Shown here one piece after another: positions 46,236-54,517 of a stretch of DNA of 64,000 nucleotides. Position 1 is the first letter of the stretch. Each line of letters starts with the position of its first letter. The notes under the pieces were generated by a model. That model did not search any database. It was not told the DNA's origin and was given only the letters and a program-made list of their open reading frames with translations. Origin of the DNA: Persicobacter psychrovividus (GTDB lineage Bacteria; Bacteroidota; Bacteroidia; Cytophagales; Cyclobacteriaceae); NCBI RefSeq assembly GCF_036492425.1, contig NZ_AP025292.1:2976001-3040000 (forward strand), written 5' to 3'. The position numbers and the translations under genes are program-made.

Positions 46236-47513
46236 ATGTTACAAATCAGCGAATTTAAGGAAAACAAAGAAGCCTTGATTGCGGGCTTAAAAGTTAAGAA
46301 CTTTCGCAATCCTGAAGAAGCCGTAGAAAAGGTTTTGGCATTGGACGAAGAGCGCCGTCATACACAACAAGCAAGTGATGACAAATCGGCGGAATCCAAC
46401 CAGCTTTCCAAACAAATCGGATTGCTGATGCGCGAAGGCAAAAAAGAGGAAGCCAATGAGGTGAAATCCAAAACTGCGGCACTGAAGGAGGAATCAAAAA
46501 AATTGCAGGAAAAGCTCTCGAAGATCGAAGGCGATTTGGAACAATTGCTTTTCACAATTCCCAACATCCCGCACGAGTCTGTACCAACAGGTAAAAGTGA
46601 TGAGGACAATGAGGAATTGCGCCAGTTTGGAGAAATCCCTACTTTGGCAGAGAACAAAAAACCACACTGGGAGCTGATCAAGGATTATGACATCATTGAT
46701 TTTGAACTGGGCAATAAATTAACGGGTGCTGGATTCCCTGTTTACAAGGGTAAAGGTGCGCGTTTACAGCGTGCGTTGATTAACTTCTTCTTGGACGAAG
46801 CCGAAGCGGCAGGCTTTAGCGAGGTATTGCCTCCGATTGTAGTCAACGAAGCTTCGGGGATTGCGACAGGGCAGTTGCCTGATAAAGAAGGGCAGATGTA
46901 CCAACTGGTAGGGCATGATTATTATTTGATCCCAACAGCTGAGGTACCGATCACCAATATGTACCGCGACGTGATTCTTTCTGAGAAAGACTTGCCGATT
47001 AAAAATGCAGGTTTTACGCCTTGTTTTCGTCGTGAGGCAGGATCTTGGGGTGCTCACGTACGTGGCCTAAATCGCTTGCACCAATTTGATAAAGTAGAAA
47101 TTGTACAGATCACCAAGCCTGAGGATTCTATGAATGCCTTGGACGAGATGGTTGCTCATGTAGAGGGACTCTTGAAAAAACTGGGCTTGCCGACACGCGT
47201 ATTGCGCTTGTGTGGTGGCGATCTAAGCTTCACTTCTCACATCACTTTTGATATGGAAGTGTATTCTGCAGGGCAGGATCAGTGGCTGGAAGTTTCTTCC
47301 ATCTCTAACTTCCTGACTTATCAGGCCAACCGCCTGAAGTTGCGTTATCGCCCAGAGGGAGAAAAGAAAACACAATTATTGCATACTTTGAACGGTTCGG
47401 CATTAGCTTTGCCTCGTATAGTTGCCACCATCCTTGAAAACAACCAAACACCGGAAGGCATTAAAATCCCTGAGGTTTTGGTACCATACTGTGGTTTCGA
47501 CATGATTAAATAA
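46236..47513 (+). CDS. serS: Seryl-tRNA synthetase
   Basis: 425 residues, standard length. It charges tRNA-Ser (and tRNA-Sec where present) with serine. The N-terminal coiled-coil arm spans about residues 25-105. The class II catalytic core has the TAEVPITNM segment, motif 2 FRREAGSWGAHVRGL and motif 3 NGSALALPRIVATILENNQ, with the metal/serine residues in QWLEVSSISNF. No nearby aminoacylation operon; an apparent terminator lies about 190 nt downstream. Confidence 0.97.
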   Translation: MLQISEFKENKEALIAGLKVKNFRNPEEAVEKVLALDEERRHTQQASDDKSAESNQLSKQIGLLMREGKKEEANEVKSKTAALKEESKKLQEKLSKIEGDLEQLLFTIPNIPHESVPTGKSDEDNEELRQFGEIPTLAENKKPHWELIKDYDIIDFELGNKLTGAGFPVYKGKGARLQRALINFFLDEAEAAGFSEVLPPIVVNEASGIATGQLPDKEGQMYQLVGHDYYLIPTAEVPITNMYRDVILSEKDLPIKNAGFTPCFRREAGSWGAHVRGLNRLHQFDKVEIVQITKPEDSMNALDEMVAHVEGLLKKLGLPTRVLRLCGGDLSFTSHITFDMEVYSAGQDQWLEVSSISNFLTYQANRLKLRYRPEGEKKTQLLHTLNGSALALPRIVATILENNQTPEGIKIPEVLVPYCGFDMIK

Positions 47514-47706
47514 AATAAAAAGGGCGTAAGGGATTTATCCGCAGATTATTTTTGGAGCACCTCCTTAAAAATGTGGATAGCACCTTCAGGCTGCGCTATC
47601 AGTAGTGTTCCCCTTGATATTTAAAAATAATAATGCTTTTGATCGGAGGGTAAGGCCGGTTCTGAAATAGGAAATCTAATCGTTTTGCCTTCCGTCGAAA
47701 GCCTTT

Positions 47707-47738
47707 AACCTCTATCCGTTCGGGTAGAGGTTTTTTTT
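47707..47738 (+). terminator. Terminator downstream of serS
   Basis: AACCTCTA-tccgttcggg-TAGAGGTT followed by TTTTTT. Confidence 0.8.
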
Positions 47739-47783
47739 GTGAATTACCTTCGGAAAGTATTTTGGGAGCATGATTTACCCATT

Positions 47784-47815
47784 AAAAAAAGGCCGTACCT
47801 CCCGTTACGACCTTT
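47784..47815 (-). terminator. Terminator of the YeiH-family gene
   Basis: On the minus strand AAGGTCGTA-acgggagg-TACGGCCTT followed by TTTTT, with one internal mismatch, about 40-70 nt after the stop codon. Confidence 0.7.
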
Positions 47816-47856
47816 ATTGAAATACTGATTTAATACTTTGAGCGCTTCATGCTGTG

Positions 47857-48795
47857 CTACCAGATTAAAAAGAGCGATAAACATCCGATAATCACCCACA
47901 GGCATAAGCCCATCGCGAAAGATCTCCAGCCTACTTTTTTCAGTGTCTGAAAATGTAAACCCGTACCTACCCAAAACAACGCCAAGGTCATCAGGTGCTT
48001 AGAAACCACATTCACTTTTGGGCCCCAGCTTGAAACATAAGGCAAGTAGCCATGAAAAAAGATAACGGCTATAAACAAAACGAGGAATAACGGGATCGGC
48101 AATTTTTTATGCTCGGTTTTTTTCCACCAGCCAATACCGATGCAAACGGGAATGATCCAGAGTGCTCGGGCGAGCTTAACTGTCGTGGCCAATTTCAGTG
48201 CTTTATCGCCGTATACAGAGGCTGCACCAACCACAGAGGAAGTGTCGTGAATTGCCATGGCACACCACCAGCCAAAATGCGTCTGACTCATGTTTATCAG
48301 GTGGCCAAGTAATGGAAACAACACCAAGGCGATGGCATTAAATGTAAAAACAGTGCCCAGTGCAATAGACATATCCTCCTTCTTGGCATCGAGGGTTGTT
48401 CCTACAGCAGCGATGGCGCTACCTCCACAAATGGCCGTTCCACAGGCAATCAATAAACCTGCTTCTTTTTCGAGTTTAAAAACCTTTGTAAAGATTAAAC
48501 CAAGCACGAGTGTTACGCTGATGGTAATGGCTGTTATGCCAAATCCTTCCCCTCCAATAGCCATGGCTTCTTTGAACGACATCCCAAAGCCCATACCTAC
48601 AATTGCGGTATTAAGCAGTATTTTAGTCCATTTATGCGATTTGGCCTGATAAGAGGTACTGACAAAATTAGACAGCAGCATGCCGAGAATCAGTGCGATA
48701 AAAGGGCTGCAGATGGGTGAAAGGCAAAACAAGCCGACCACCCACCAAAGGATTTTTTTCTGATCAGGCTTAGCCGCTATTGTTAATGTGTTCAT
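47857..48795 (-). CDS. YeiH/UPF0324-family membrane protein (putative sulfate/anion exporter)
   Basis: 312 residues from the ATG at 48795, with about ten transmembrane helices. Family features: the N-terminal GLFCLSPICSPFIALILGMLLSNF and the central GTAICGGSAIAAVGTTLDAKKEDMSIALGTVFTFNAIALVLFP, with SDTSS-like IHDTSSVVGAASVYGDKALKLATTVKLAR. UPF0324 proteins are often called putative sulfate exporters, but evidence is thin. A LysR-type regulator gene lies 100 nt upstream in the same direction, a linkage typical of this family. Further in-frame start codons exist upstream to 48852 but give a less plausible N-terminus. Confidence 0.85.
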   Translation of the reverse strand: MNTLTIAAKPDQKKILWWVVGLFCLSPICSPFIALILGMLLSNFVSTSYQAKSHKWTKILLNTAIVGMGFGMSFKEAMAIGGEGFGITAITISVTLVLGLIFTKVFKLEKEAGLLIACGTAICGGSAIAAVGTTLDAKKEDMSIALGTVFTFNAIALVLFPLLGHLINMSQTHFGWWCAMAIHDTSSVVGAASVYGDKALKLATTVKLARALWIIPVCIGIGWWKKTEHKKLPIPLFLVLFIAVIFFHGYLPYVSSWGPKVNVVSKHLMTLALFWVGTGLHFQTLKKVGWRSFAMGLCLWVIIGCLSLFLIW

Positions 48796-48883
48796 GTATT
48801 CTTCTTTTGATTCCTGTGTCGAAGCGACATTACAAAAGAAGAAAAAAGGCATGAATAAAAGTTATGCTAAATCTTTATTCAAA

Positions 48884-48898
48884 ATAACCACAGGTTAT
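48884..48898 (-). promoter_or_regulatory. Candidate LysR-type operator before yeiH-like gene
   Basis: ATAACC-aca-GGTTAT is a perfect palindrome that fits the LysR T-N11-A rule. It overlaps the stop codon of the LysR gene and lies about 90 nt before the YeiH-family start. Confidence 0.45.
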
Positions 48899-49779
48899 GA
48901 CTTTAAAAAGCGAAGGAAGAGTCCGCCTAAATCCGAGAGTGCCTGTTGCCCATGTTGTACCAAAAAAAGCGGGCGTTTGATATGCCATTGTTTGGCGTCT
49001 ATTATTTCCAACCGATGCAGCAACTCATCTTCAATAGCACACTGCGGTAAAAATGCGCAAACATCTGTATGGCGTAAATAAGACTTGATGGCCTCTGTAC
49101 TGCCCAACATCATTTGAATGTTCATCTGATTCAACCGCACGCCCTTATTTTGCAGATAATGCTCAATAACAACCAACGTACCAGAGCCTGTTTCCCTGAA
49201 TACAAAAGGCATTTTCGGCAATGCCTCAAGCCCTTTGGCCTCCCATTGTTTTTTCCATTGGCTCCCTTTTCTGCAGACCATCAGCAGGTCGTCCTGCCAC
49301 AGGTCATCATATTTCAGTCCGTGGTGAAAAGTATCTCCCTCAGACAGCCCAAAATCCACCTGATTTTGCCTGACCAGGTTTTCCACCTCCGTTGTATTGC
49401 CACTTTCAAGGTGAATAATTATTTCAGGATGCTGCGCCTTAAATTCAGAAAGGTATTTTGGCAAAATATATTGTGCAATGGTGGTACTGGCCGCTATCCG
49501 AAGTGTTCCGCTATACGATCCTTTAAACTCCTGCATGGCAAAATCCATTTGCGCATACTTTTGCATAATGCCCATCACATGCTCATGCAGCCGCTCGCCA
49601 GCCGCAGTCAGCTGTATCTCATTCCCACGACGGATAAATAACGGTATGCCCCAATGTTCCTCCAGGGCTTTAATATGTTTGGAAATTGCAGGCTGACTCA
49701 CAAAAAGGGCATGTGCTGCCGCGGTAAAGCTTTTCAGCCTAACCACCATTTCAAAAACTTGTAATCGGAAATCGAACAT
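48895..49779 (-). CDS. LysR-family transcription regulator
   Basis: 294 residues. The N-terminal helix-turn-helix (about 1-60) has FEMVVRLKSFTAAAHALFVSQPAISKHIKALEE, and a LysR substrate-binding domain (about 88-290) has LRIAASTTIAQYILPKYLSEFKAQHPEIIIHL. It probably controls the YeiH-family gene downstream and perhaps itself, responding to a small anion or sulfur-related effector, by analogy with other YeiH-linked LysR proteins. Confidence 0.9.
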   Translation of the reverse strand: MFDFRLQVFEMVVRLKSFTAAAHALFVSQPAISKHIKALEEHWGIPLFIRRGNEIQLTAAGERLHEHVMGIMQKYAQMDFAMQEFKGSYSGTLRIAASTTIAQYILPKYLSEFKAQHPEIIIHLESGNTTEVENLVRQNQVDFGLSEGDTFHHGLKYDDLWQDDLLMVCRKGSQWKKQWEAKGLEALPKMPFVFRETGSGTLVVIEHYLQNKGVRLNQMNIQMMLGSTEAIKSYLRHTDVCAFLPQCAIEDELLHRLEIIDAKQWHIKRPLFLVQHGQQALSDLGGLFLRFLKS

Positions 49780-49811
49780 AAATAACGAAGCGGCTTGTTT
49801 CTCTCAAAAGT

Positions 49812-49842
49812 AAAAAAGCCATGCAAGGAACATGGCTTCTTT
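49812..49842 (-). terminator. Hairpin terminator near the outer-membrane gene
   Basis: On the minus strand AAGCCATG-ttcctt-GCATGGCTT followed by TTTTT. It lies 200 nt beyond the outer-membrane protein stop, so assignment to that transcript is uncertain. Confidence 0.6.
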
Positions 49843-50053
49843 AAGGATAAATTATTTCAGCAATCGTAAGAATCCTTCAGTCACTAAAGCCACAACGCTC
49901 AATATTTACACAATAGTTTTGTCCCCACGATTAATTTTTACACCAATCCGTTCTGTTTGGAGCGAATTCAGTAGTCATCTGCCTAAACTTCGGATAGAAG
50001 ATCAGACGATCATGGAGGGCTGTGGCGCTATGCTAAGAATAACAACAATTCGT

Positions 50054-51214
50054 TTATCTGATCTGGAAAGTTACCCCTATGGTGAAAGCATTCAGCTCAG
50101 GTGCATGATCTTTCTGAAAGATCGGGTTCAGGTCGTAAGCCACAAAGAACTGGCTGTCTTCCCAACCCAACTGCGCACGGAGACCGTAGCGCAGGTTTTC
50201 AAGATAAAAATCCTTATGACTTTTCGGCTTATTGGTAGAGCCGTCCACTTTTTGCTTTACTTTGGTGTGCGCCCCTATTCGGTAACCGCCATAAACCCCT
50301 GCACCAATACTTAACCCACGATAGCGAGGACCAATTTTAAAAGTCGGAATAAACGAAGCGTTAATGTAAGGCACCGTCAGTTTAGATTTGATAGAACTGA
50401 TATTTGGCGCCGTTTCATGAACAAATTCCAGCTCGTCAGGCCCTTTGACCAACCGAACAGTAGCATCCTGAAACTTGAAGTTATACCATGAAATGCTGGT
50501 GGAAAAATCAAACCCAAAATGGTTGCCAAGCATCAGCATATAACCTCCTCCAAGCCCCACATACCACGACCCCCACGGTCTTACGTTATAAGGTTGATTT
50601 CCACTGACCGTCTTGCCATCTTCCAGCCAGTTGTTTCCGCCGAAATCTATCAGGCCATAGCCATAAGAGCGACGTTTGGCGGGCTTATCACGGTACTTTT
50701 TATTAATCTCCATCTTGTATTTCTCGCCCCAATAAATGCCCATGCCTTCGTCATTATCAAAGCGCATCGCTCCTTGGGCCTCAAGATCCTTGTTCATCTC
50801 AGAATCCTTTCCGTAATGGATAATCAACCGTTTCTTCTCTTTCACAGGCTGTTTCTGATATTTCTTCCCGCGCTTTCTGAAAGCCTCATCGGAATGATCT
50901 TCAAGCGGTGCATCGAAAGGCTCAAGGGTATTTTCAGCCCTCAGATAAGTGTCATCAGTCTTTTTAATCACCAGTTTCTCCTTTTTGACCGAGTCTGCCG
51001 CCACGTCCATATCTTGCAGAATCTGATTGACGTCAAGTACTTTCAGCTCTTTCAAGGCCTCTTTATCATTGGCGATGATCAAGATTTTCGCCCCTTTATT
51101 GGTTTCCACCTTGAGGGTGTCGGTTACTGGTGAGGTGCCTGAGGCCAGGGCCTGCACCGAAAAATAAACACAGCAAATGAGGCAAAATACGATTTTGCGA
51201 TATTGATTGTCCAT
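50054..51214 (-). CDS. Outer-membrane beta-barrel protein
   Basis: 386 residues with a signal peptide (about 1-25, IVFCLICCVYFSVQALASG). A charged region (about 95-190) precedes a C-terminal half (about 195-386) of alternating amphipathic strands rich in Tyr/Gly (SWYVGLGGGYMLMLGNHFGFDFSTSISWYNF, GPRYRGLSIGAGVYGGYRIG, FFVAYDLNPIF) and ending FTIGVTFQIR, as in outer-membrane barrels. It is the third gene of the operon led by an ECF sigma factor, and lies 21 nt after the anti-sigma-like gene. I do not recognise a specific family. Confidence 0.75.
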   Translation of the reverse strand: MDNQYRKIVFCLICCVYFSVQALASGTSPVTDTLKVETNKGAKILIIANDKEALKELKVLDVNQILQDMDVAADSVKKEKLVIKKTDDTYLRAENTLEPFDAPLEDHSDEAFRKRGKKYQKQPVKEKKRLIIHYGKDSEMNKDLEAQGAMRFDNDEGMGIYWGEKYKMEINKKYRDKPAKRRSYGYGLIDFGGNNWLEDGKTVSGNQPYNVRPWGSWYVGLGGGYMLMLGNHFGFDFSTSISWYNFKFQDATVRLVKGPDELEFVHETAPNISSIKSKLTVPYINASFIPTFKIGPRYRGLSIGAGVYGGYRIGAHTKVKQKVDGSTNKPKSHKDFYLENLRYGLRAQLGWEDSQFFVAYDLNPIFQKDHAPELNAFTIGVTFQIR

Positions 51215-51234
51215 GAGTATGAATTATAAGGTTG

Positions 51235-51996
51235 TTATCTTCTTCTAAGTTTTGAAAATTGTTTGGCGATAAATTGCTCGCCGTCCTGACGTTGGTTCCA
51301 CTTCTTTTCCAAAAAGCCTTTCACTTTGTCGATCGGTTTTTCTTCGGAAGGAATATAGGTGATCGTCACCGCTACACCACTCCGCTGATCGGGCAAGCTT
51401 TCCTCCATCGCCAAAAGTGACTCGTCTGACGCTGCCGCAGGTGCCGCAATCACTTTTTCCACCTCTTCCAATGCCACTTCAGTATGCATTTCAATTTTTA
51501 CAGGTTCAGGCGCAGCCATCGCGAGGGTCTGAACAGGAAGGGCCTTTACCACAGCCCGTTCCTTCACGGGCGTTGGCCTTGCTTTCGCTATTTTCGGTGC
51601 CCTGTGTTGCGGTCGCTTGTGTGCCTTCTTTGGCACTGCTGCCGCAATTTCCGTGGCTCCACGGCTCGGCGTGGTGGTTTCTGCCTTCGAAATGTTGGTC
51701 GCCAAGGCTGAAACATCAGGCTTAATCAGCTGGTGCTTCTGCTCCACCTTGGTGTCCTCCACCTGCTGGCTCAGCATCGGCACCTGCCGCAGCACCGTTC
51801 TTAATGATAAATAATAGCCCCCGCCAACAAAACTCAGCAACAGCAATAAACTTGCTGCCACCCGCCAGTAAGGCATGCCCCTTCTCGAGGAAGACTTTTG
51901 CTGAAGCCCCATAGCAATTTGGCTCCATGCCTCAGCAGAAGGTGGGGTTTCGTGCTGGGATAATTTATCCTTGAATTCTTGATCAAAAATTTCCAT
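51235..51996 (-). CDS. Putative anti-sigma factor (single-pass membrane protein)
   Basis: 253 residues with a cytosolic N-terminus (about 1-45, LSQHETPPSAEAWSQIAMGL), one transmembrane helix (about 46-66, WRVAASLLLLLSFVGGGYYL) and a periplasmic Ala/Pro/Lys/Glu-rich region. This topology and its overlap of 14 nt with the ECF sigma gene are typical of anti-sigma factors in Bacteroidota. No Zn-finger motif (HxxxCxxC) is present, so the class is not certain. It probably holds the sigma factor inactive until an envelope signal arrives. Confidence 0.75.
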   Translation of the reverse strand: MEIFDQEFKDKLSQHETPPSAEAWSQIAMGLQQKSSSRRGMPYWRVAASLLLLLSFVGGGYYLSLRTVLRQVPMLSQQVEDTKVEQKHQLIKPDVSALATNISKAETTTPSRGATEIAAAVPKKAHKRPQHRAPKIAKARPTPVKERAVVKALPVQTLAMAAPEPVKIEMHTEVALEEVEKVIAAPAAASDESLLAMEESLPDQRSGVAVTITYIPSEEKPIDKVKGFLEKKWNQRQDGEQFIAKQFSKLRRR

Positions 51997-52558
51997 TTCC
52001 CTTTATTTCAATTTTTTCCAATGCTTTTATTTGTTGCTGAAGCAGTTGTCGTGCACGGCTCAGCTGTGACTTTGAGGTATTGATACTGATCTCAAGTTGG
52101 TCAGCGATTTCCTGATGACTAAAGCCCTCTATGGCATACAGGTTAAAAACCGTTCGGTAACCTGTAGGCAACTGCTCAATAAGCATCATCAGTTCATCCG
52201 CTTGCAGGTCACTGTCTGCTTGCAAAGGGGCTTCATGGGATGCTTCTTCCACCTCCACAAAAAGCACCGCTCGCTTTTCCTTTCTCAGGTACATCAGGCA
52301 TTCGTTCACCATAATTTTGCGAATCCATGCCTGCAGCTTCCCTTCACCACTAAAAGAATCAATACACTCGAACACCTTCAGAAACCCCTGTACCATGACG
52401 CTTTCCGCCTCCTGAGCATCCGCCACATAGCGTCGGCAAACCGACAGCATCTGCGGGGCCACTTGCTCATAGAGCAATCGCTGCTGCTGAGGGTCGCCCT
52501 TTCGGCAGCCCTCCAAGAGGCGATCCTCTTTAGATTTTGGCTTAAAACGTAAAAACAT
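51983..52558 (-). CDS. ECF-type sigma factor
   Basis: 191 residues with sigma region 2 (about 20-95, YEQVAPQMLSVCRRYVADAQEAESVMVQGFLKVFE) and region 4 (about 125-180, IEQLPTGYRTVFNLYAIEGFSHQEIADQLEISINTSKSQLSRARQLL). Regions 1.1 and 3 are absent, as in ECF sigmas. It starts the operon with the putative anti-sigma and an outer-membrane protein, suggesting envelope-stress or surface control. Targets unknown. Confidence 0.93.
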   Translation of the reverse strand: MFLRFKPKSKEDRLLEGCRKGDPQQQRLLYEQVAPQMLSVCRRYVADAQEAESVMVQGFLKVFECIDSFSGEGKLQAWIRKIMVNECLMYLRKEKRAVLFVEVEEASHEAPLQADSDLQADELMMLIEQLPTGYRTVFNLYAIEGFSHQEIADQLEISINTSKSQLSRARQLLQQQIKALEKIEIKGNGNF

Positions 52559-53063
52559 GGGGTAAATGATATAGCATAAATTTCAGGATGTTCACCTACA
52601 TGATGATCGCAGGGGGCAAATGGTTGCATGAAGATTTGAAAAAAAATCTCCCGCTCAAAAGAACAACAACAAAACCCTGTAAAAGAGTGAATTACCCCCG
52701 AAAAAACTTTTTCAAAAACAAAGATAGGGAATTCAGCAGTTGAAAAGCAGCTTGCTGAGGCTTAAAAAAATCTCTGATTGAAAAGCCTTATAGACTCATT
52801 AGCAAAGAGTATAAAATAAAATTTATTTTGTAATTTAGAATGACAATATTTGGGGTATCAAATTACAATTAACCGCCTGCGTGGTTTGTAAGGCCTAATG
52901 TCATCTATAACTGACAGAAAGGCAGGCTTTTGAGCTTGGTCTGATTTATGACTACAAAACACGTAAATGCCTGTTAGCTGACAATCCCTTTGGGCGTGTT
53001 CAGCGTACATTTGATTATCTAAAGCATTTAAAATCTAATACATAAAAAATTAATTTTACTACT
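52559..53063. other. 505-base intergenic region before trxA
   Basis: Separates the divergent sigma operon and trxA. AT-rich at first, with a GCCTGCGTGG ... AAGGCAGGC stretch (about 52875-52930) that can pair. No recognisable coding frame was seen. The 5' region of trxA probably begins near 53000. Confidence 0.45.
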
Positions 53064-53384
53064 ATGGGTAAAGCTATTGAAATTACCGACGCAAACTTCC
53101 AAGAAATCATCAACAGCGACACGCCAGTATTGGTTGACTTTTGGGCTGAATGGTGTGGACCATGTAAAATGATTGGGCCAGTAGTTGAGGAATTGGCGGG
53201 TGAGTACGAAGGTAAAGCAGTAATCGGTAAAATGGATGTTGATGCTAACCCATCTACTCCAGGACAATTCGGTATTCGTTCTATCCCAACTTTGTTGGTA
53301 TTCAAAAATGGCGAAGTTGTAGACAAGCAAGTTGGTGTTGCAGCCAAAACAGCTTTAGCGGCTAAATTGGACGCTCAGCTGTAA
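53064..53384 (+). CDS. trxA: Thioredoxin
   Basis: 106 residues. The active site WCGPCK is in FWAEWCGPCKMIGP near residue 29, the cis-proline is in SIPTLLVFKNGEVV, and the conserved KMDVDANPSTPGQFGI strand precedes it. It donates electrons to ribonucleotide reductase and other cytosolic disulfide targets. Signal peptide absent, so cytosolic. It is followed at once by a strong terminator, so it is a single-gene unit. Confidence 0.97.
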   Translation: MGKAIEITDANFQEIINSDTPVLVDFWAEWCGPCKMIGPVVEELAGEYEGKAVIGKMDVDANPSTPGQFGIRSIPTLLVFKNGEVVDKQVGVAAKTALAAKLDAQL

Positions 53385-53409
53385 GCTACCGTCGATATAA
53401 AACACTGAA

Positions 53410-53437
53410 ACCACGCTTTTGGGCGTGGTTTTTTTTG
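53410..53437 (+). terminator. Terminator of trxA
   Basis: CCACGC-ttttgg-GCGTGG followed by TTTTTTTT about 25 nt after the stop codon. Confidence 0.88.
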
Positions 53438-53482
53438 TGTCCTGATTTTCGATCCGCAGATAAATTGGGTTGGTGTTTTAGA

Positions 53483-53517
53483 CCATGATTACCTTGATTT
53501 ACAGGATTACCATGATT
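53483..53517. repeat. 35-bp repeat, copy 1 (inverted mate at 57501)
   Basis: The 35 bases starting CCATGATTACC match the reverse complement of 57501-57535 at 33 of 35 positions. Each copy is itself built from two GATTACC(T/A)TGATT-like phrases. Confidence 0.8.
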
Positions 53518-53539
53518 TTTTATTTTGCATAAACCTACC

Positions 53540-53714
53540 CTATCGCGAGAGTCCCTCTCGTGATAGCAAATCATAAGACCTATCAGGGGCTATTGCATAA
53601 CCGTAATTTAAAATTGCCCTACAAAACTTTATTCTATTTGGTGCGGGCGATCCCACGTGTTCGCCCGAAACTAACGTTATAATGATTGTTTCGGTCAGAT
53701 ACACGGGTCTGACC
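53540..53714. repeat. Intergenic hairpin cluster
   Basis: Three stem-loops in 175 bases. At 53540-53566 is CTATCGCGAGAG-TCC-CTCTCGTGATAG, an exact copy of 57393-57419, with one G-U pair. At 53644-53667 CGGGCGA and TCGCCCG pair around a GTG-rich loop. At 53693-53714 GGTCAGA and TCTGACC pair. TAAGACCTATC follows the first hairpin here and at the other copy. None is obviously a terminator because the T-runs are missing. Confidence 0.75.
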
Positions 53715-53807
53715 CTACCAAAACGAAATATTATTTGATGATATAAACTACAATCAAGTTGCGCGACAGCCCCCTACGAAATGGAAATCTGTGGTTAAAA
53801 AAACATC

Positions 53808-54452
53808 CTACTGATGATCCTTCAGCCATTCCAGCCGGCGCTCATCTGCGAGATGCTTCACCTTGAAATCCTTGAAAGTTGCCTCAAATCCATCACCATC
53901 AGGGCTTGCGGCCATCATTCCAACCTTAACAGGCACCTGCTCGGGCAAATAGGAGAGGCCAGCCATGGCATAGTTTTTACCGTCCGTAGAATAGAAAATT
54001 TCCACCCCATCTCGGCGACGCGTTGCTTTAATCCAAATGGCATCTGGTTTTTCCTTGAGGGCGGTTACTCCCCAGCTGCTGACACCATTGGTGGTCACTA
54101 CACTGAAATGATAAACCCCATCAACGTATTCAATGCCCGTTTTAATCCAGTGCTTTTCATCTACCCGCAACATCAAGCCCATTTGGTCATAGCGGGATTT
54201 ATAAGCCCCCTCAATCTTTACCGAAGTTTCAAACTCTCCTCCCCGAAGGGTATATAAAAATGGGCCATCGTCAACGGTAAAGCCATAATGGGTTTTTACC
54301 CAATAATCTGACTGCGGAGTAACCTGCATTTTCAACTCCTGATTTTTGATGCTCCACTGAGCAGGTTCATTGAACCACTGCATATGGTTCAGATCCTGCG
54401 CAAATGCCTGCTGAGCACAAAGCATTCCTAAGGCTAAAACAATCTTCTTCAT
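53808..54452 (-). CDS. Exported DUF1349 (concanavalin-like) protein
   Basis: 214 residues from the ATG at 54452, with a signal peptide (MKKIVLALGMLCAQQAFA). The DUF1349 beta-sandwich is shown by WFNEPAQWSIKNQELKMQV, DGPFLYTLRGGEFETSVKI, YDQMGLMLRVDEKHWIKTGIEYVDG, and KVGMMAASPDGDGFEATFKDFKV at the end. Relatives bind or are attached to carbohydrate-active enzymes; function unknown. A further start at 54497 would lie inside the mdh terminator and is rejected. Confidence 0.82.
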   Translation of the reverse strand: MKKIVLALGMLCAQQAFAQDLNHMQWFNEPAQWSIKNQELKMQVTPQSDYWVKTHYGFTVDDGPFLYTLRGGEFETSVKIEGAYKSRYDQMGLMLRVDEKHWIKTGIEYVDGVYHFSVVTTNGVSSWGVTALKEKPDAIWIKATRRRDGVEIFYSTDGKNYAMAGLSYLPEQVPVKVGMMAASPDGDGFEATFKDFKVKHLADERRLEWLKDHQ

Positions 54453-54462
54453 GCTGCAAAAG

Positions 54463-54495
54463 TAAAAAAGCCCACCACAATGGGTGAGCTTTATC
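54463..54495 (-). terminator. Terminator of mdh
   Basis: On the minus strand AAAGCTCACCC-attgt-GGTGGGCTTT followed by TTTAC lies 20 nt after the mdh stop and just before the DUF1349 start. Confidence 0.8.
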
Positions 54496-54517
54496 AATTT
54501 ATTTTTTTAAGCTAAAA

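Larger units (their letters stand above)
47514..47856. other. 343-base intergenic region after serS
   Basis: Non-coding region between the convergent serS and yeiH-like genes. It starts with TTTATCCGCAGATTA, related to the 'CCGCAGATTA' type repeats common between genes in this phylum (a similar phrase is at 31283-31310). It carries two terminators (listed). No gene is evident; a short frame at 47744-47974 is the antisense-frame shadow of the yeiH-like gene. Confidence 0.45.

Noticed and set aside
49832-50314. A 160-codon plus-strand frame overlapping the outer-membrane gene
   Set aside because: Over half overlaps the barrel gene antisense, and the start lies in a terminator hairpin; no recognisable content.
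52559-53063. Riboswitch or small RNA before trxA
   Set aside because: Pairing stretches exist but no known riboswitch core was recognised.
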